Below, piece after piece: positions 12,457 through 24,324 of a stretch of 64,000 nucleotides of DNA. The notes below the pieces were generated by a model. It was given only the letters and a program-made list of their open reading frames with translations, did no database searches and was not told the DNA's origin. The translations under genes and the position numbers were made by a program. The DNA comes from Paraphoma chrysanthemicola (lineage: Eukaryota; Ascomycota; Dothideomycetes; Pleosporales; Phaeosphaeriaceae), in the NCBI GenBank assembly GCA_020744225.1, contig JAGMWG010000022.1:1-64000 (forward strand), read 5' to 3'. The first letter of the stretch is position 1. Each line of letters starts with the position of its first letter.

Positions 12457-15400
12457 GAAGGCTCAGCCCACCTCACTCGAATCAACGCCCTGGTTGCGGA
12501 TGACCGTTGCAGGTTCCCGCTTTCCCGGTAACTTGCAGGGTCCCCCTACGGCTGACCGGGGTTGGTGACCGCTTAGGACACGGGTGCTTCAACCTGGGCC
12601 CCATGCTACCTTTGGCTCGTCCATAACCATGTTTCAGCAAATGTCGCCTTGTGTTTCAGGCACCACGCGTTCAAGCCCTTTCTTCTTACCAAAAATTGGG
12701 TGAATGTTTCGCCCATGGCATTCGATACCCAGGCCGCAAGTCATGAACTCTTGCGGCCATTGTGCCTGCACATGGTGTACGCTGCCTCTCCTTTAGACTC
12801 TTTGGCCGGTCCTAATTATGTATGGGAATGGCAACTTATGACGGGCATTGTATAGGCACTGGCGGCAATTGTGCGTGGAAAAGCTTAGATATGGCGAGGT
12901 ACAGGATGGGCTTGGTTTCGATCATGATTGTGTTTTTGGATTCGTCTCTCGTGTGCGGCTGTTCTGTTCTGTGCAATATTCGGTACCTGGCTGGTTCCAC
13001 CAGTCCAACATACATATAGATTAATAGACTGCAAACCCAACTTTGAGGCTCCTTGTAGCGTTCGTATACCTGGGACTATGCCAAACTCGCCGTTGTTATA
13101 ACCTGCTTGCTCCATCCATCAGCATCTCGGTGCAGCTACCTCGATGCAGTAACTCCCTCATCCTCGCGATCCTTCACGCGACTCACATCCAATCACCATG
13201 AACCGAACGGCACGGCTCATCAGTTTGCCGTCCATGGGCGTCGGTCATCCCGTGGCTGAACACATGGCCTCCTGGATTTGCGGGGAGTGGCAGCAAGTGA
13301 CAGGCCAGGGCATGCTGGTCTCGCGTGGCAGATTGCGTGGGAGGATTCCAGGCACAAGACAAGGCGACAACATGCACAAACGGCCGCATCTACAGGCACA
13401 ACAAGGGGGCATGGGATTGACCTTGAATGCGAGGAAGCAGGGAGAGGGGTCATATGCCGTGCAACCAGCAGCACATGTGAACAAGCAGAAAGTCTCGGGA
13501 CGTGTTTCGGTTGTGTAAAAAGCATACGAAGCGGAAACAGCTTCGCTTGTGCGCATCCGCAGAAGGCAGACTCTGACTTGCATTCTCCGAGACGGGACTT
13601 CCCTTCAGTGATGCGAGTCGAAATGAACGCCCCTCCACTTACGGGCCGTCCATCTCCAATCACTGCGCACGTCACTCACACTCACAAATTGCATGTCCAT
13701 TGTCACCCCTCACGGCATTGGCTGTCCAGCCAACCGTTGAAAGCGCGATAGAAGACCCCGCACCCATAGTTACGACGCCACAAGTTTAGAGTTTTAACGA
13801 CACCGTTGAAAAAGCAAGGAATGTGTGTCAACAGCAGAACAGGGGTGTTTGCAACGTTCGCTTCCCTCATGGTCCACCTCCAGTCCAGCCCGCAGCGTTA
13901 GAGGGGCAAATGCACGCGCGGACGCGTCTCCGTGAGGTGCGGAAGTTGCGACCGGGCTACTGTGGGCTTATCACGCCTAGGCGCTGCTACCAAGTGTAGA
14001 AAAGAATGTGCAAGGTTTTTTTCTGCTCGCGATGGGGACGTGTGGAGCGGTGCCTGAGTGCCAGCAGGGTATGCTACGCGTGAGCTACTAGGGTGGTTGG
14101 CGTGAACGACGCCGAACGCCTGATGAGGCCGAGGGTAAGCCGGGAGTATTGGTTGAGCATTGCTTTGATCGTAGTGAGCTGATTGCATGGCGCATGCAAT
14201 AGAAGACAGCAGTCGAGTGTCGTTAGGTCCTGATTCAGGCGGTTGCGACGTGGGTCTCCTGCGGTTGCAGTGGCTAGAGAGGTCGATGAAGGCGGTGACT
14301 ATGGAACATGTAGAGGACAACTATGTCTCAGTGCAACGAGGATGTCCTTAGATTGCGCGAGATTCGACGACTGCCATTTCTATTCCAGTAAATCTTCAGA
14401 CTGTCGAGCATTCTCCGAATAGTCGTTCAGCTCAGGATGAGGATGCCGTGATGGCCTTAATTAAATGGGTCGCGCTTGGCCTCTCGTCTGCTGATCAACT
14501 TCTCACCTACATCACTCAGCCAGGTCGTTTGCCTCGCCAGGGAACGTTGGTAAAGTACGTGCAACTACTTAAATTTGCACATCACTTCGCTACATTTATT
14601 TGTCTCAGTATTCACCGCGCCTACGAGTATGCATGAACCTGTTCTCGGGAGCATAGATGGCGAGGCAGCGGAAGCACATTCCATCTAGATGTCCAACAAG
14701 ATGGAAAGGCTAGGTTCTTATCATGCACATGATCCTTTCTATCGAGCCTCAGGTATTTTGCGCCTTCACACCAACAACAAAGTCTGTGTCGTGTCAAAAG
14801 GAGACCAGTGGGATCATTTGAATCTTCGGCTATGAAGCATAAAGACATATCATTGTAATTATATGCACAGCGGTCACCGACTGTGTCTCACGCTTCGGTC
14901 GAATTGCACAGCTTCGTGCATGCCGACTACCGCCAGAATCTCGCGCTCAACAGCGAGGTCTACCCTAATATGATGTCATTCAGACTCCTTGAGTTGTTAT
15001 CGCTCTCTAGACTGGCCATATCGACTGGAAGCAGTCTCCAAACTCACTACAACAAATAATTTCCCCAAACACTGTCAGAACGGCCCCGTTGGCTCCTTCG
15101 CAAGAACAATTGCTGCGAGGTTACACATCCTTGTTGGTGATTGTGTGCTCACGATGAGCATGACAGAAACAGGGGGCGAGACTGCTCACTCTGGAACGAA
15201 GAAGAGACAAATTTACTAGGAGGGCTGAACGATATAGGCAGCTTTTGTAGCCGTGAATTTCGAAGCTAATAGTCGCGCGCTGAAAAGGGCTATGGCCGTC
15301 CGCATTCACTTTTACCATCGCCCTAGGTCGCCCTGGCGTGTCCGCACATCAATGTCGGAAAATATAAGAGCTGGCACGGGCGAGCTCTTGACAACAAACT

Positions 15401-16268
15401 TTTCCTCAAGTCTTTCTCCTCAGTCATCCTCCGGTGACATCTCGTCACTCTTTGCAAGCTCAACATGGACATCGAAGGGGGGTGCGATCCCGACCAGCTC
15501 CCAATGTTTCCCTTCCGACGACGAAATCACAAGATTCATCGCATAGTGTGCGAAAACGGGCAAATCTGGCTGTTGTACACGTTATGGTTCTACTGCGCTG
15601 GCGGAAAAACTCACATGGATGAGAATCGCTGCTTCACTGTTGATCAAGGTGCAAGCCCTGATGCTCGTGCCAACAGCACACCTCTGATTGTAGGCCATTA
15701 TTGGTCTTCCTTTTAGGTGTTGCGCTGGCTCAGCGAAGGATGCCCTCATATCTGGAGAAGCTGTATCCAACCTTTCACACCCAAACTCTCCACTATGCCT
15801 GCGCCTCACACTGCCAGTGATTCTTTATCAACCGCCCATACGACGTCTGAAATTCCGCAGACGGATCGAGAACATGGTAAATCTCCTTCACGGCAGGCCT
15901 TGCCAACTCCTCCCCAATCTTCCACGTCGAGGTCGAAGCCGGTCACCACTACCAATATATTGTGGGCAGCCACTATCTTTCTACCATCAGGCTGTGTACG
16001 AAACGAAAGTGCCCGCTGTGCCTGATACATTATGACATTGCGAAGAAGCTTTATGTGAGAAGCAATCCCAGCAAGAACACGATACTACGTATTGGTGGAT
16101 CCGACCGTGAGGCTCCGATACTTAGCTTCTATGGTCTTTGGACATTTTTCGATATAATCGTGGATCGTGGATCAAACGAAGTATTTCTTCATCGATGAAG
16201 AAGATCCAGCTGGTATGGATGTTTCTTTTTAGGGATGGTTTGTACAAGCGCCACTACATCGCCGCATC
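12457..16268. other. Intergenic, no convincing gene
   Basis: The first few hundred bases are presumably the 3' UTR of the Q-rich regulator. Overlapping ORFs of 140-157 codons at 13220-13751 and 13898-14320 occur on both strands, with no recognisable domain and Cys/His/Arg-rich, shadow-like composition. From about 15.2 kb the sequence may include decayed N-terminal parts of the HET relic that follows, but I could not assign them. Confidence 0.45.
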
Positions 16269-17533
16269 GTGCGATGCGCTATATGCTTCAAGTACGCAGC
16301 ACAGGACGTTGAAGTGTGGCTGGCTACATGTTACCAAGATCACTTGTCTCGAGGTGGAGCTGTACTGGTTTCGATGCCAAGAAGAGTGCTTGATATTAGT
16401 GATGATAGAGTCCGACTCGTCGAGATTGGCACGGAGGCATGTAGACATGTATGCTTGAGTCATCGATGGGAAAGTGATGACAATATGCTGCGGACCACAA
16501 ATGAAAACCTGACATCTTTCAAGCAGGTCATTCCTTGGACACAGCTTTCGAAAATAATTTAAGAGGCCATCAGCTTTGCACGGCACTTGGAATTGAACTA
16601 CATATGGATCGATTCATTGTGTACTGTTCAAGATATTCTAAATGTCTGGGAGGAACAGTTTGCGTTGATATCTACAAGCTACAGCAATGCATACTTGACC
16701 ATGGCACTTGGTCGTTCTGCATCATCGGAACCATAGAACGCTGACACAAAGCCTGGGATGGATCTATCAATAATGGCTTCTTTCTCCTCGAATCATATAC
16801 TTCGGCTCAGCAGAGGTGGTCTGGGAGTGCAAATAAGCCCGGGAACGTCAATGCGGTCTTGCAGCACGAGAATGGCCAGCACGAGCTCGCGTCCCTGTGA
16901 AGCTCCGATTCGATCCCCCTTACTACTTTGGCGGCCCGGATACATCACACGAGCGATGGCGAGGCATCATCAAGGACTACTCACAACTGGAGCTGACCTA
17001 TCCTAATGATATCTTCCCTGCTCTTTCTGGCTTGGCTCAAGCCTTCCAGAAATAATGATTGACAAGTATGCTGCTGGCTTCTGGGTCAAAAGAATAGTGT
17101 TCGGCCATTTGTGGTATCGGAAAGGCTGTTGAAAACAGTTCGTCAGGTCCTCTATCCACAAAAACTCCATCATTCAACGTTGGCGGGGTCCACCCCAGCG
17201 TCGATGAAGCATGGAACACTTACCATTGCCGGGGTCGTGTTCTCTAGGGAAACGTGTCGAGACGAAGTCGCCATGGACCTTTATGCAGCCACGACTCAGC
17301 CAGTCGATTTGGAGTACCTGAATACTAGACGCTATCGAGATTCGAGAGTCCTTCAGTTTGGTAGTCACGTCGAAGATTTTCCTTTTGGGCGCAGCACCGA
17401 TGCCTGGCTTCATGCATGCTTCAGACGAGGGACGCAGTTGTATATGATCGTTGCGAAAGACACTATGGACCTCACGCATTGGAAGCGGGTGGGTCTCATG
17501 GTTGTAGTGGCCAATATCTCAGACCTATCGTAG
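16269..17533 (+). pseudogene. HET-domain (heterokaryon incompatibility) protein relic
   Basis: Typical HET-domain (PF06985) segments appear in order but in several frames. Frame of 16269: RRVLDISDDRVRLVEIG, then CLSHRWES, then ENLTSFKQVIPWTQLSKII. A TAA at 16560-16562 interrupts this, and the same frame continues EAISFARHLELNYIWIDSLC and SYSNAYLTMALG. Next frame: GWIYQ, TAA at 16771-16773, then WLLSPRIIYFGSAEVVWECK and TAA at 16834-16836. The same frame then reads HERWRGIIKDYSQLELTYP and ALSGLAQAF, ending at TAA 17053-17055. The frame of 17055 then gives KYAAGFW. A fragment in the frame of 17111 (YMIVAKDTMDLTHWKRVGLM) resembles the C-terminal part of such proteins. Intact family members trigger cell death on non-self recognition; this copy cannot encode one. 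Introns could explain some frame changes but not all stops. Confidence 0.85.
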
Positions 17534-18319
17534 AATCGACCTCTTGAGTGCTCATTATGCCAGTCGCGCGGTATTTCAGACTTTGGACAAGGCCCCCCTT
17601 CCGGTAGTATAACATCTGGTATTCCAATGTCTAAGCACTCGGAGGTTGTAGCTGAAGACAGGTTCATCGTCAAGGATCCTTTACGAGAAGACGGCGAGGC
17701 TGCAGCTTGAAGCTGGCCCAGGGGCCACGAAAGTCTAGTTGTATTCAAGTGCAAGAAGAATGTGATCACGCATCGCGACTTCGATCTAGAGAAAAGCGCA
17801 TTCATTCCCTCGAGAGTCTCACCGGTGATCGTTACAAAATCCCCTGTATAGCACAACTTCTTGCTCCATGCTGAGCCTCAATGCCGCGAATCGTTATCGA
17901 GTAATGTGATGGCTGACCGCATTTGGTTGCGGCTCAATTAAATACACGCATGAAGAATTTCAGATCCAGTAACTATAAGCTTGACTGTGGGATTCAATAT
18001 GACTATACGCGTAACGAAACGATGGTTGGTGTAGGACTGCAAGTGTGCCCAACCTCCTTCTACAATAATTCTATGGACATAATTTCCACTCAAGAGGACT
18101 GTCACCCGGTATCCTTCCCAATCGCCGACTCCAACAATGCGGCCTGTGCGTTACATCGCATCTGTTGTGTGGTCTGACAAAACCCTGAAACCAAGGCACT
18201 TCAAATCCAAAATCTGCTGACCAAAACTACTTCAAACTTGAATTGATTCTACCATTCACGCTGATACGGATCTAATCATCAACACAGACAAAGCAAGCTG
18301 CGCTCTCCGTTCTAGTATG
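17534..18319. other. Intergenic, no convincing gene
   Basis: This lies between the HET relic and the convergent minus-strand gene. A small ORF of 84 codons at 17923-18177 (+) and a 148-codon minus-strand ORF at 17410-17856 show no recognisable features. The first part may be the decayed 3' end of the HET relic. Confidence 0.45.
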
Positions 18320-19075
18320 TTACAATGGCCGTGGATAGTAAAACTCCTGCAGAGCATCTGGGTCGATTGGCTCGCTAGTGGGACTATAAGTCGGTGTATC
18401 TATCTCAGTCTGAATAAGCTTTGGACTCTGAGACTCTGATCGCGGCCAATTGAATGTAGTCATCGTGTTGGAAGATTTTGTTTCCACTGTCGCCAACTCT
18501 GACAGTGGAGTGTGAACCAATCCATGTGCATCATCACGCACTTTCCATGGGCGCGGATAGAAGAACTCCCTCAGCGCATCTGGATCGATAGGCTCTAGTG
18601 TCGGAGACACAGCTGGTGGTGCTGAAGGCAATTGAACTGGAGTACAAGGTGTGGGTTTCAAGTGTCCAGGGAACCGGCCCATGCGCAGATGCGCTTTTTG
18701 GGTGGGCGTGAAGCGGTGGGGCAGACCGGACCGGGGGATATCGTGACCACGAGCTTGTAACCAGATGGACGGCATTGGCGCAGTTGTTCTTGTGCTAGTA
18801 CGGGCTGCCACGCTCTTTTTGTCTAATTTTTGTAGTCCGTAAGTTGCGCCGCCCACAACAATGGCGCGGCCGGCCACAACAATGGCGCAGCCTAGTACAA
18901 CGAGCACAAGTATCAAGACGACGCGGACGGTGCGTTCGCGGAGAAATCTAGTCACGGTCGAGGACTTGGGTTGTAGATCTACTCTACGGGGGTGAGCGCC
19001 CAGTTCGACGTCTACGAATTCTTTCACTTTCGATTGATTGTCTGTCAGGGGGTGCGATGGCATCTTGTTGATCAT
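18320..19075 (-). CDS. Hypothetical single-pass membrane protein with duplicated C-terminal motif
   Basis: The family is not recognised. The open frame extends upstream to 19372, but the region before 19075 encodes unlikely Cys/Phe-rich sequence, so I prefer the ATG at 19075-19073 (251 residues); 19063 is an alternative. One hydrophobic segment, residues 50-69, is preceded by basic residues (RFLRERTVRV), suggesting a type II or tail-in topology with a Pro-rich C-terminal domain. Near-identical 20-residue blocks occur at residues 157-176 and at the extreme C-terminus, 231-250, both of the form EPIDPDAL-x-EF-x-YPRP. This internal duplication argues that the frame is coding. It lies tail-to-tail with the HET relic and shares its orientation with the acidic nuclear protein downstream. 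Confidence 0.55.
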   Translation of the reverse strand: MINKMPSHPLTDNQSKVKEFVDVELGAHPRRVDLQPKSSTVTRFLRERTVRVVLILVLVVLGCAIVVAGRAIVVGGATYGLQKLDKKSVAARTSTRTTAPMPSIWLQARGHDIPRSGLPHRFTPTQKAHLRMGRFPGHLKPTPCTPVQLPSAPPAVSPTLEPIDPDALREFFYPRPWKVRDDAHGLVHTPLSELATVETKSSNTMTTFNWPRSESQSPKLIQTEIDTPTYSPTSEPIDPDALQEFYYPRPL

Positions 19076-19635
19076 CTTGTTAGCTAGGTGTTGGAAGAAT
19101 GTATCAGTATCAAGAACTTTGAGTTTAGGGTTGATTGGGATGCTTCTGTGATGAGGAAAAGGCAAGTGGGAGAAGAGTGAAGATAAATAGACGTGCACAG
19201 CACATTGTACGATAAGGATAATCATTGTGAGACGATCAATGAGATACGCGAGCACAAAGTCACAATCATAGAAGGGAATGATTGATGATCGAGTGAATGT
19301 GCAACATTGTTGCCATTGTGGATTCTGTTTCGATCCTAGTATACAACGCTTAGTCTTCGTAGTCATGCCCATGCCTAGTTTGCAAGTATGGTCCCATGTT
19401 ACGGGTGCTATGTAACCCTACCAGATGAGGGCGGCTAGGCTTAGGATGCGCAATCGTGTCCAGACCGTCGCGCAAGACATCGTCAAGTTGCATGATGGCA
19501 CTCTCAACTGCCACGCCTTGGGCGCCACAGATCGCGCTGCCAAAAATAAGGCGCACGATCACACTAGGGTCGTCTTTGCCGCAAATGTATACGCTGCCTG
19601 ATTTTAAGGGCTGTGAATGTTCATGAAGTTGCGTT
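19076..19635. other. Intergenic / upstream region of the 251-residue protein
   Basis: It contains the probable promoter and 5' leader of the minus-strand gene ending at 18320, and the 3' end of the minus-strand gene starting at 20865. A continuation of the open frame to 19372 and a minus-strand ORF at 19350-19817 are not convincing as genes. Confidence 0.4.
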
Positions 19636-20865
19636 TTATTGTTTTCCGCGTGTAGCTCGTGTTGGTCGTGCTGCCGCGGCTCGGGCTTGACTTGCAGCCG
19701 TAGGTGCATCGAATGACCTCGTGGCCCTCTTCTTAGTAGTCTTTGTAGAGTCCTCGACTCCAATTTCAGCATCTGCCTTGCGCTTGAGCGAAGGCGCAGC
19801 GCGGGTTTCTGTCGCATTCCAGGTCTTGCTCTTGGCCTCGCCAGACTTTACGGCGTCACCTGCTGCCTTGACACTGCGATTGGCCTCGGAAGATGGTGGA
19901 GTTGGCGGCCGATTGCTCTCTCGCGCAACCTCTGGTGACTTGGGCGCGGTTGCTGGGGCATCTTTGGTGGCATTGCGTTGTTGTGCCACCCAAGAAAGCA
20001 GGCTCTCTTCTGTATTTCCATCGTCTGCGTCATCCTCACCATCCAGCATGGCGTCGGCCATTTCGCCGGCAATGTCGTCTCCAGCATCCCTATCTGTGGC
20101 CATGCGCATGGCGAACTGGAGTAACTGCTGCGGATCCATACCGCTCAGAGGACCACCGGCAACGGCGAGCTGCTTCTGAAGCGCTGCCATGATGGCATCC
20201 TGGCTGATGCCCAAGTCGTCTTCCTCGTCTTCCTCGTCTTCCTCAACTTCTTCGTCTATTTCTTCCAAGTCTTGGCCATGTCCGACCGCTGTATCGTCAA
20301 GCACCTCTGAGGCCGGCGAAAGCAGCTCTGCAGGATCAGCCGCCTGTGATGCCCCAGCTAATGTACTCGACTCCTCCTTGGGTGGGGGGCCACGGGCCCA
20401 GCGTGGCGTCTCTGCAAGCGTCTCTCGCCAGTTCCTGAGAAGCGAGTATGTCTGCGCATCGTCGGCCAAGACGCTCTGCTTCGGCTGGCGGTCGCATTGT
20501 GAGCGCCAGACAATCGGGGAGTGCGCGACTCGCTCCGTGTTTGTCGGCTCGGGTGCGCCGTCCGCAGTCTTGCGCTTCTTCTTGCTGCGACTGCCGTGAG
20601 CGCTGCGTTTCCGCTTCTGCCCGACCTTGGAGTCTTTCGCGTCGTGTGGCTGGAAAGTCGCATCGTCGTATCCGTCTGAGGCGTACTCCAAGTCGTTGAA
20701 GTAGTCGAAGCGATCCCAGTCTGGCTGCATGTCCTCGTCGCCATATGCGGTCGGCGGGGGCGAAGCTACGGCATGCTCTGCCAGGTCGTCCGCCGCCATG
20801 TACTCGTCCTCGACGTAGAACCACTCGTCGCCATAATCGGAATAGTCGTCGCCGTAGTCGCTCAT
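19636..20865 (-). CDS. Acidic, probably nuclear, conserved hypothetical protein
   Basis: A single exon encodes 409 residues, starting at the ATG 20865-20863. The N-terminus is strongly acidic and aromatic (repeated DYGDDYSDYGDE-type units). A bipartite basic nuclear-localisation-like cluster sits at residues 84-99 (KRKRSAH...KKKRK). A Glu/Asp run of about 17 residues lies near residue 205, and the C-terminus is basic and Ala-rich, ending RATRGKQ. The central region (LGISQDAIMAALQKQLAVAG) could be a short helical interaction segment. No catalytic domain is visible. The composition suggests a chromatin- or ribosome-biogenesis-associated protein, but that is inference. Large opposite-strand ORFs over the same bases are shadows. 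Confidence 0.7.
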   Translation of the reverse strand: MSDYGDDYSDYGDEWFYVEDEYMAADDLAEHAVASPPPTAYGDEDMQPDWDRFDYFNDLEYASDGYDDATFQPHDAKDSKVGQKRKRSAHGSRSKKKRKTADGAPEPTNTERVAHSPIVWRSQCDRQPKQSVLADDAQTYSLLRNWRETLAETPRWARGPPPKEESSTLAGASQAADPAELLSPASEVLDDTAVGHGQDLEEIDEEVEEDEEDEEDDLGISQDAIMAALQKQLAVAGGPLSGMDPQQLLQFAMRMATDRDAGDDIAGEMADAMLDGEDDADDGNTEESLLSWVAQQRNATKDAPATAPKSPEVARESNRPPTPPSSEANRSVKAAGDAVKSGEAKSKTWNATETRAAPSLKRKADAEIGVEDSTKTTKKRATRSFDAPTAASQARAAAARPTRATRGKQ

Positions 20866-20878
20866 GTTGTGCGGCCGC

Positions 20879-20912
20879 GGTCGAGGTCGAGGTCGAGGTC
20901 GAGGTCGAGGTC
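20879..20912. repeat. GGTCGA hexanucleotide repeat
   Basis: Almost six perfect tandem copies of GGTCGA (TCGACC on the other strand) start 14 bp upstream of the start codon of the minus-strand acidic protein gene, so they lie in its 5' leader or core promoter. Confidence 0.85.
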
Positions 20913-21502
20913 AGCGTCCCAGGCACGGCGCACACGGTTGCGGCGCAGAGCGTGGGTGGTCAATGCGAGTCGTGGCCAGTCGCCGGTCGCGAGTCACAAT
21001 GCCGATGACGTCGCCGTTGTATCGTGAGGCGGGTGCAGATGATGCTCGGAGGGGGGTTGTCGCAGTGCGGGATGAAGGTAGCAGTGTCCGCGCATGGGGG
21101 TGAAGAAGCCTCTACAGCTAACGCGGAATGCAGGTGCTCACGGTGTGCTTGGGCTGATGATGGCCTGATGTCGAGTCGCACGGCCAAAGTGAAGAGCAGC
21201 TGTCCTGGCGGCGTGTGCAGCGCTGTGCCATCCAACACGTCCTCGTCGACCTTGTTTCGCCAGACGGCACGGGAAGCGCGACTTACATTGTGTTTGCTGC
21301 CGTAAACACGTCCGCGCCTTCCCCGCGCAATGGCCAATGACATAACGGGCGCGCCTCTGCGGCTTCCCGCGGCTTAGAGACCGCCGAGGCACCTCTGCTT
21401 CCCCAGATTTCACTCCCCACAAACAAATGTGCTGCCGTTCCAATCTGTCCGACTGACACTGTGTGACTGTGTGTCCTCTGAAGCTTCCACGGGCTTGCCA
21501 TC
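20913..21502. other. Divergent promoter region
   Basis: About 590 bp separates the minus-strand acidic protein gene (start 20865) from the plus-strand carboxylase gene (start 21503). Only short overlapping ORFs are present. It presumably serves both promoters. Confidence 0.5.
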
Positions 21503-23800
21503 ATGCGTGCCTTCCGCAAGTCGACTTACTTTTCGCGCCAGCTGTCGGCTGCTCATGCGCTTCGCTTCAACTCAACGGCGGCGCAGACAACCAAGTCGCT
21601 CACATCAGTGCTCATAGCCAACCGAGGAGAAATTGCTCTGTAAATCATAATCAATGCCCTATGTCCCCTCTTTCACCGACCAAAGGCTAACGACATCTGA
21701 AGCCGTGTCGGACGAACTGCTTCCGAGTATGGCATACGAACGACCACGCTCTATACCGATCCAGACGCGCGATCACAACATGCCTTGAGCTCGCCATACG
21801 CCGTGAACCTCGGCGACCCGTCTGCATACCTCGATGGGGACCGCATAATACAGATTGCCAAGGAGCAAGGGTGTCAGGGCATTCATCCAGGATATGGCTT
21901 CGTACGCAACTTTACACTGACACTGACATTGTCGAGCGCGAGCTGATCAAACTGCAGCTGAGCGAGAACCCAGTGTTTGCGAGGAAATGTACAGAGGCTG
22001 GCTTGACCTTCATTGGGCCGCCATGGCAAGCCATCGAGTCCATGGGAAGCAAGAGGTACAAAGCAGTCCGTCGGCGTAATCTGCAATGGCTGACTTGTGG
22101 TGAACAGCGAGTCCAAGGATATCATGACCCAGGCTGGCGTGCCATGCATACCCGGTTACCATGGCTCCGAACAAGACCCGGATTACCTCAAGGCCGAGGC
22201 CGCCAAAATTGGCTATCCCGTACTGCTCAAGGCTGTCAAAGGCGGAGGCGGGAAAGGCATGCGCATCGTGAACAACGAACAGGAATTCTTTGATCAGCTT
22301 GCGTCAGCAAAGTCGGAAGCGCGGAATTCTTTCGGCGACGAAGTTATGCTAGTCGAAAAGTACATTACCACCCCACGGCACATCGAAGTCCAAGTCTTTG
22401 CGGACAAGCATGGGAATTGCGTAGCGCTAGGCGAGCGAGACTGCAGCATTCAGCGAAGACACCAGAAGATCTTGGAAGAGTCCCCAGCTCCGCACTTGAA
22501 GGAAGATATCCGGCAAGACATTTGGGAAAAGGCCCGACAAGCTGCTCTCGCCGTTGGGTACGAAGGTGCTGGCACCGTCGAATTCATCTTCGACAACGAT
22601 ACCGGCGAGTTCTTCTTCATGGAAATGAATACGCGATTGCAAGTCGAACACCCTGTCACTGAAATGGTCACGGGAGAAGACTTGGTTCGGTGGCAGCTCA
22701 TCGTAGCAGAAGGCGGAAAGTTGCCGCTTACTCAGGAACAGATCGAACACCGCATTTCAGAGCGAGGACATGCCATCGAAGCCCGCATATACGCTGAGAA
22801 TCCAGACATGAACTTCATTCCAGACTCAGGTCTACTTCTGCACCTCCGCACCCCAACACCAACTGCCACAGTGCGCATAGATTCAGGCTTCATCGCTGGC
22901 GACGAAGTTTCTTCACATTACGACCCTATGATCTCCAAGCTTATTGTCCAAGGACCGACGAGAGAAGCCGCAATACAGAAACTGAAAGCCGCCCTTGAGG
23001 AGTACGAGGTCGCGGGACCCATTACCAATATTGAGTTCATTAAGCGCATGTGCGTGAGCCCCGACTTCGTTGCCGGCGATGTTGAGACGGGTTATATCCA
23101 AAAGCACCATGCCGAGCTCTTCACACCGCAACCACCAGCACCTGAGGTCTACGCCCAAGCTGCCCTAGGTCTTGCTCTGGAAGAAATATCCTCTGCCCAT
23201 GGTGATCCATTCTCCGGCCCACCCGTCACCGCAGTCGGCTTCGGCTCAGGCACAAATTTCCAACAACGAGACTTCACCCTCGTCGAGATTCCTGCCGATG
23301 GCAAAGGCGAGTCAACATCCACACCTGTCACAATTCGCCAAACAGCACCTGCCAAATTCGACATTACAGTGAATGGCACAAATTACGCAAATGTAACATC
23401 CGCTTTCTCCCCTTCTACAAATACACTCACATCCTTTTACCCACACACTCGGCTCAGCACCACTTTCGTCCGTAACGAAGACCGCCTCACGCTCTTCCAA
23501 GCCGGCCGTCAATACCGGCTCCAATTGGCCATGCCTGAATGGACAAAGAAGGCGCTTGGTGTCAAGGACGTGAAAAATTCGGTGCTCGCACCCATGCCGT
23601 GCAAAGTGCTCAGAGTGGAAGTGCAAGAAGGTGACGAGGTTAAGACGGGTCAGGCCCTTGTTGTTATTGAAAGTATGAAAATGGAAACAGTGATAAGGAG
23701 TCCAGTCGATGGTGTGGTCAAGAGGGTGGTGCATGGGAAGGGGGATTTATGTAAAGCAGGGACGGAGTTGGTGGAATTTGAGGAGAAGGAGGAGGCTTAG
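21503..23800 (+). CDS. mccA: 3-Methylcrotonyl-CoA carboxylase, biotin-containing alpha subunit
   Basis: This mitochondrial enzyme carboxylates 3-methylcrotonyl-CoA in leucine breakdown, together with a beta subunit not in this window. Four exons fit: 21503-21639, 21703-21901, 21958-22055 and 22108-23800, giving 708 residues. The start carries a basic, Ser/Ala-rich presequence (MRAFRKSTYFSRQLSAAHAL), fitting mitochondrial import. The biotin carboxylase domain begins LIANRGEIALRV. It has the ATP-grasp glycine loop GGGGKGMR, then HIEVQVFAD, CSIQRRHQKILEE and MNTRLQVEHPVTE. The C-terminal biotinyl domain has ESMKMET, with the biotin-accepting Lys at about residue 669. The length and the lack of a carboxyltransferase domain exclude pyruvate and acetyl-CoA carboxylase. 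In aspergilli this gene neighbours mccB and ivdA; here it does not. Confidence 0.95.
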
Positions 23801-24324
23801 GGGGGGCGAGGATGATCAGTCTGGCCGTTGGTGTTACGCAAAAAAAAGTAATGGCATGTAGTAAGGACGACTATTGATGATTGCTCCATGTTTTTGGAAG
23901 CTGGCACAATTTTGCTGCTTTCTAGTTTTGATCCTCAAGGGCTACAAATACCGATGCAATCTCTGAACGGATGAACAGCCGTCAAGCAGTGAGTTGGGGG
24001 AAACAATATTTTCCAGCTAGGAAGAGATCAACGCGAGACCTGACAATACCTGATGGTTGAGCACTAGTATCGCGCGCAGCATCCATTTGCACCCAAATAG
24101 TTTTTCGACGATGTCTTCGAGGAGAGTCGAAAGCATAGTCATGTCGACCCGTCAAGGATAATTTATATTCCTTCCTTCGTCCTTCTTATACGCCTGCTGT
24201 ATTCGTTTTGACCGGAGATCATAGCAGGAAGCCCTTATTTTCAGCAGCATCGTTCCTCAGTAGTTGATGCACATGCTTCTCCACGACCTTTCATCCCGAT
24301 ACAAAAGCGTATCTTCTCTTTACC
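23801..24324. other. Intergenic between convergent genes
   Basis: Presumed 3' UTRs of the carboxylase (plus) and of the frameshifted minus-strand gene. A purine-rich tract follows the carboxylase stop. No gene is seen. Confidence 0.5.

Noticed and set aside
13220..13751. Opposing ORFs of 151 and 157 codons
   Set aside because: Mutual shadows without recognisable domain, signal peptide or intron signals.
20336..20935. A 199-codon minus-strand ORF in another frame
   Set aside because: It is Arg-rich, starts inside the GGTCGA repeat and overlaps the better acidic nuclear protein frame.
21503..23800. Pyruvate carboxylase or propionyl-CoA carboxylase as identity
   Set aside because: Pyruvate carboxylase would be about 1190 residues with a carboxyltransferase domain. 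The 708-residue length and the SKSESKDIM segment after the first ATP-grasp part fit the methylcrotonyl-CoA enzyme better.
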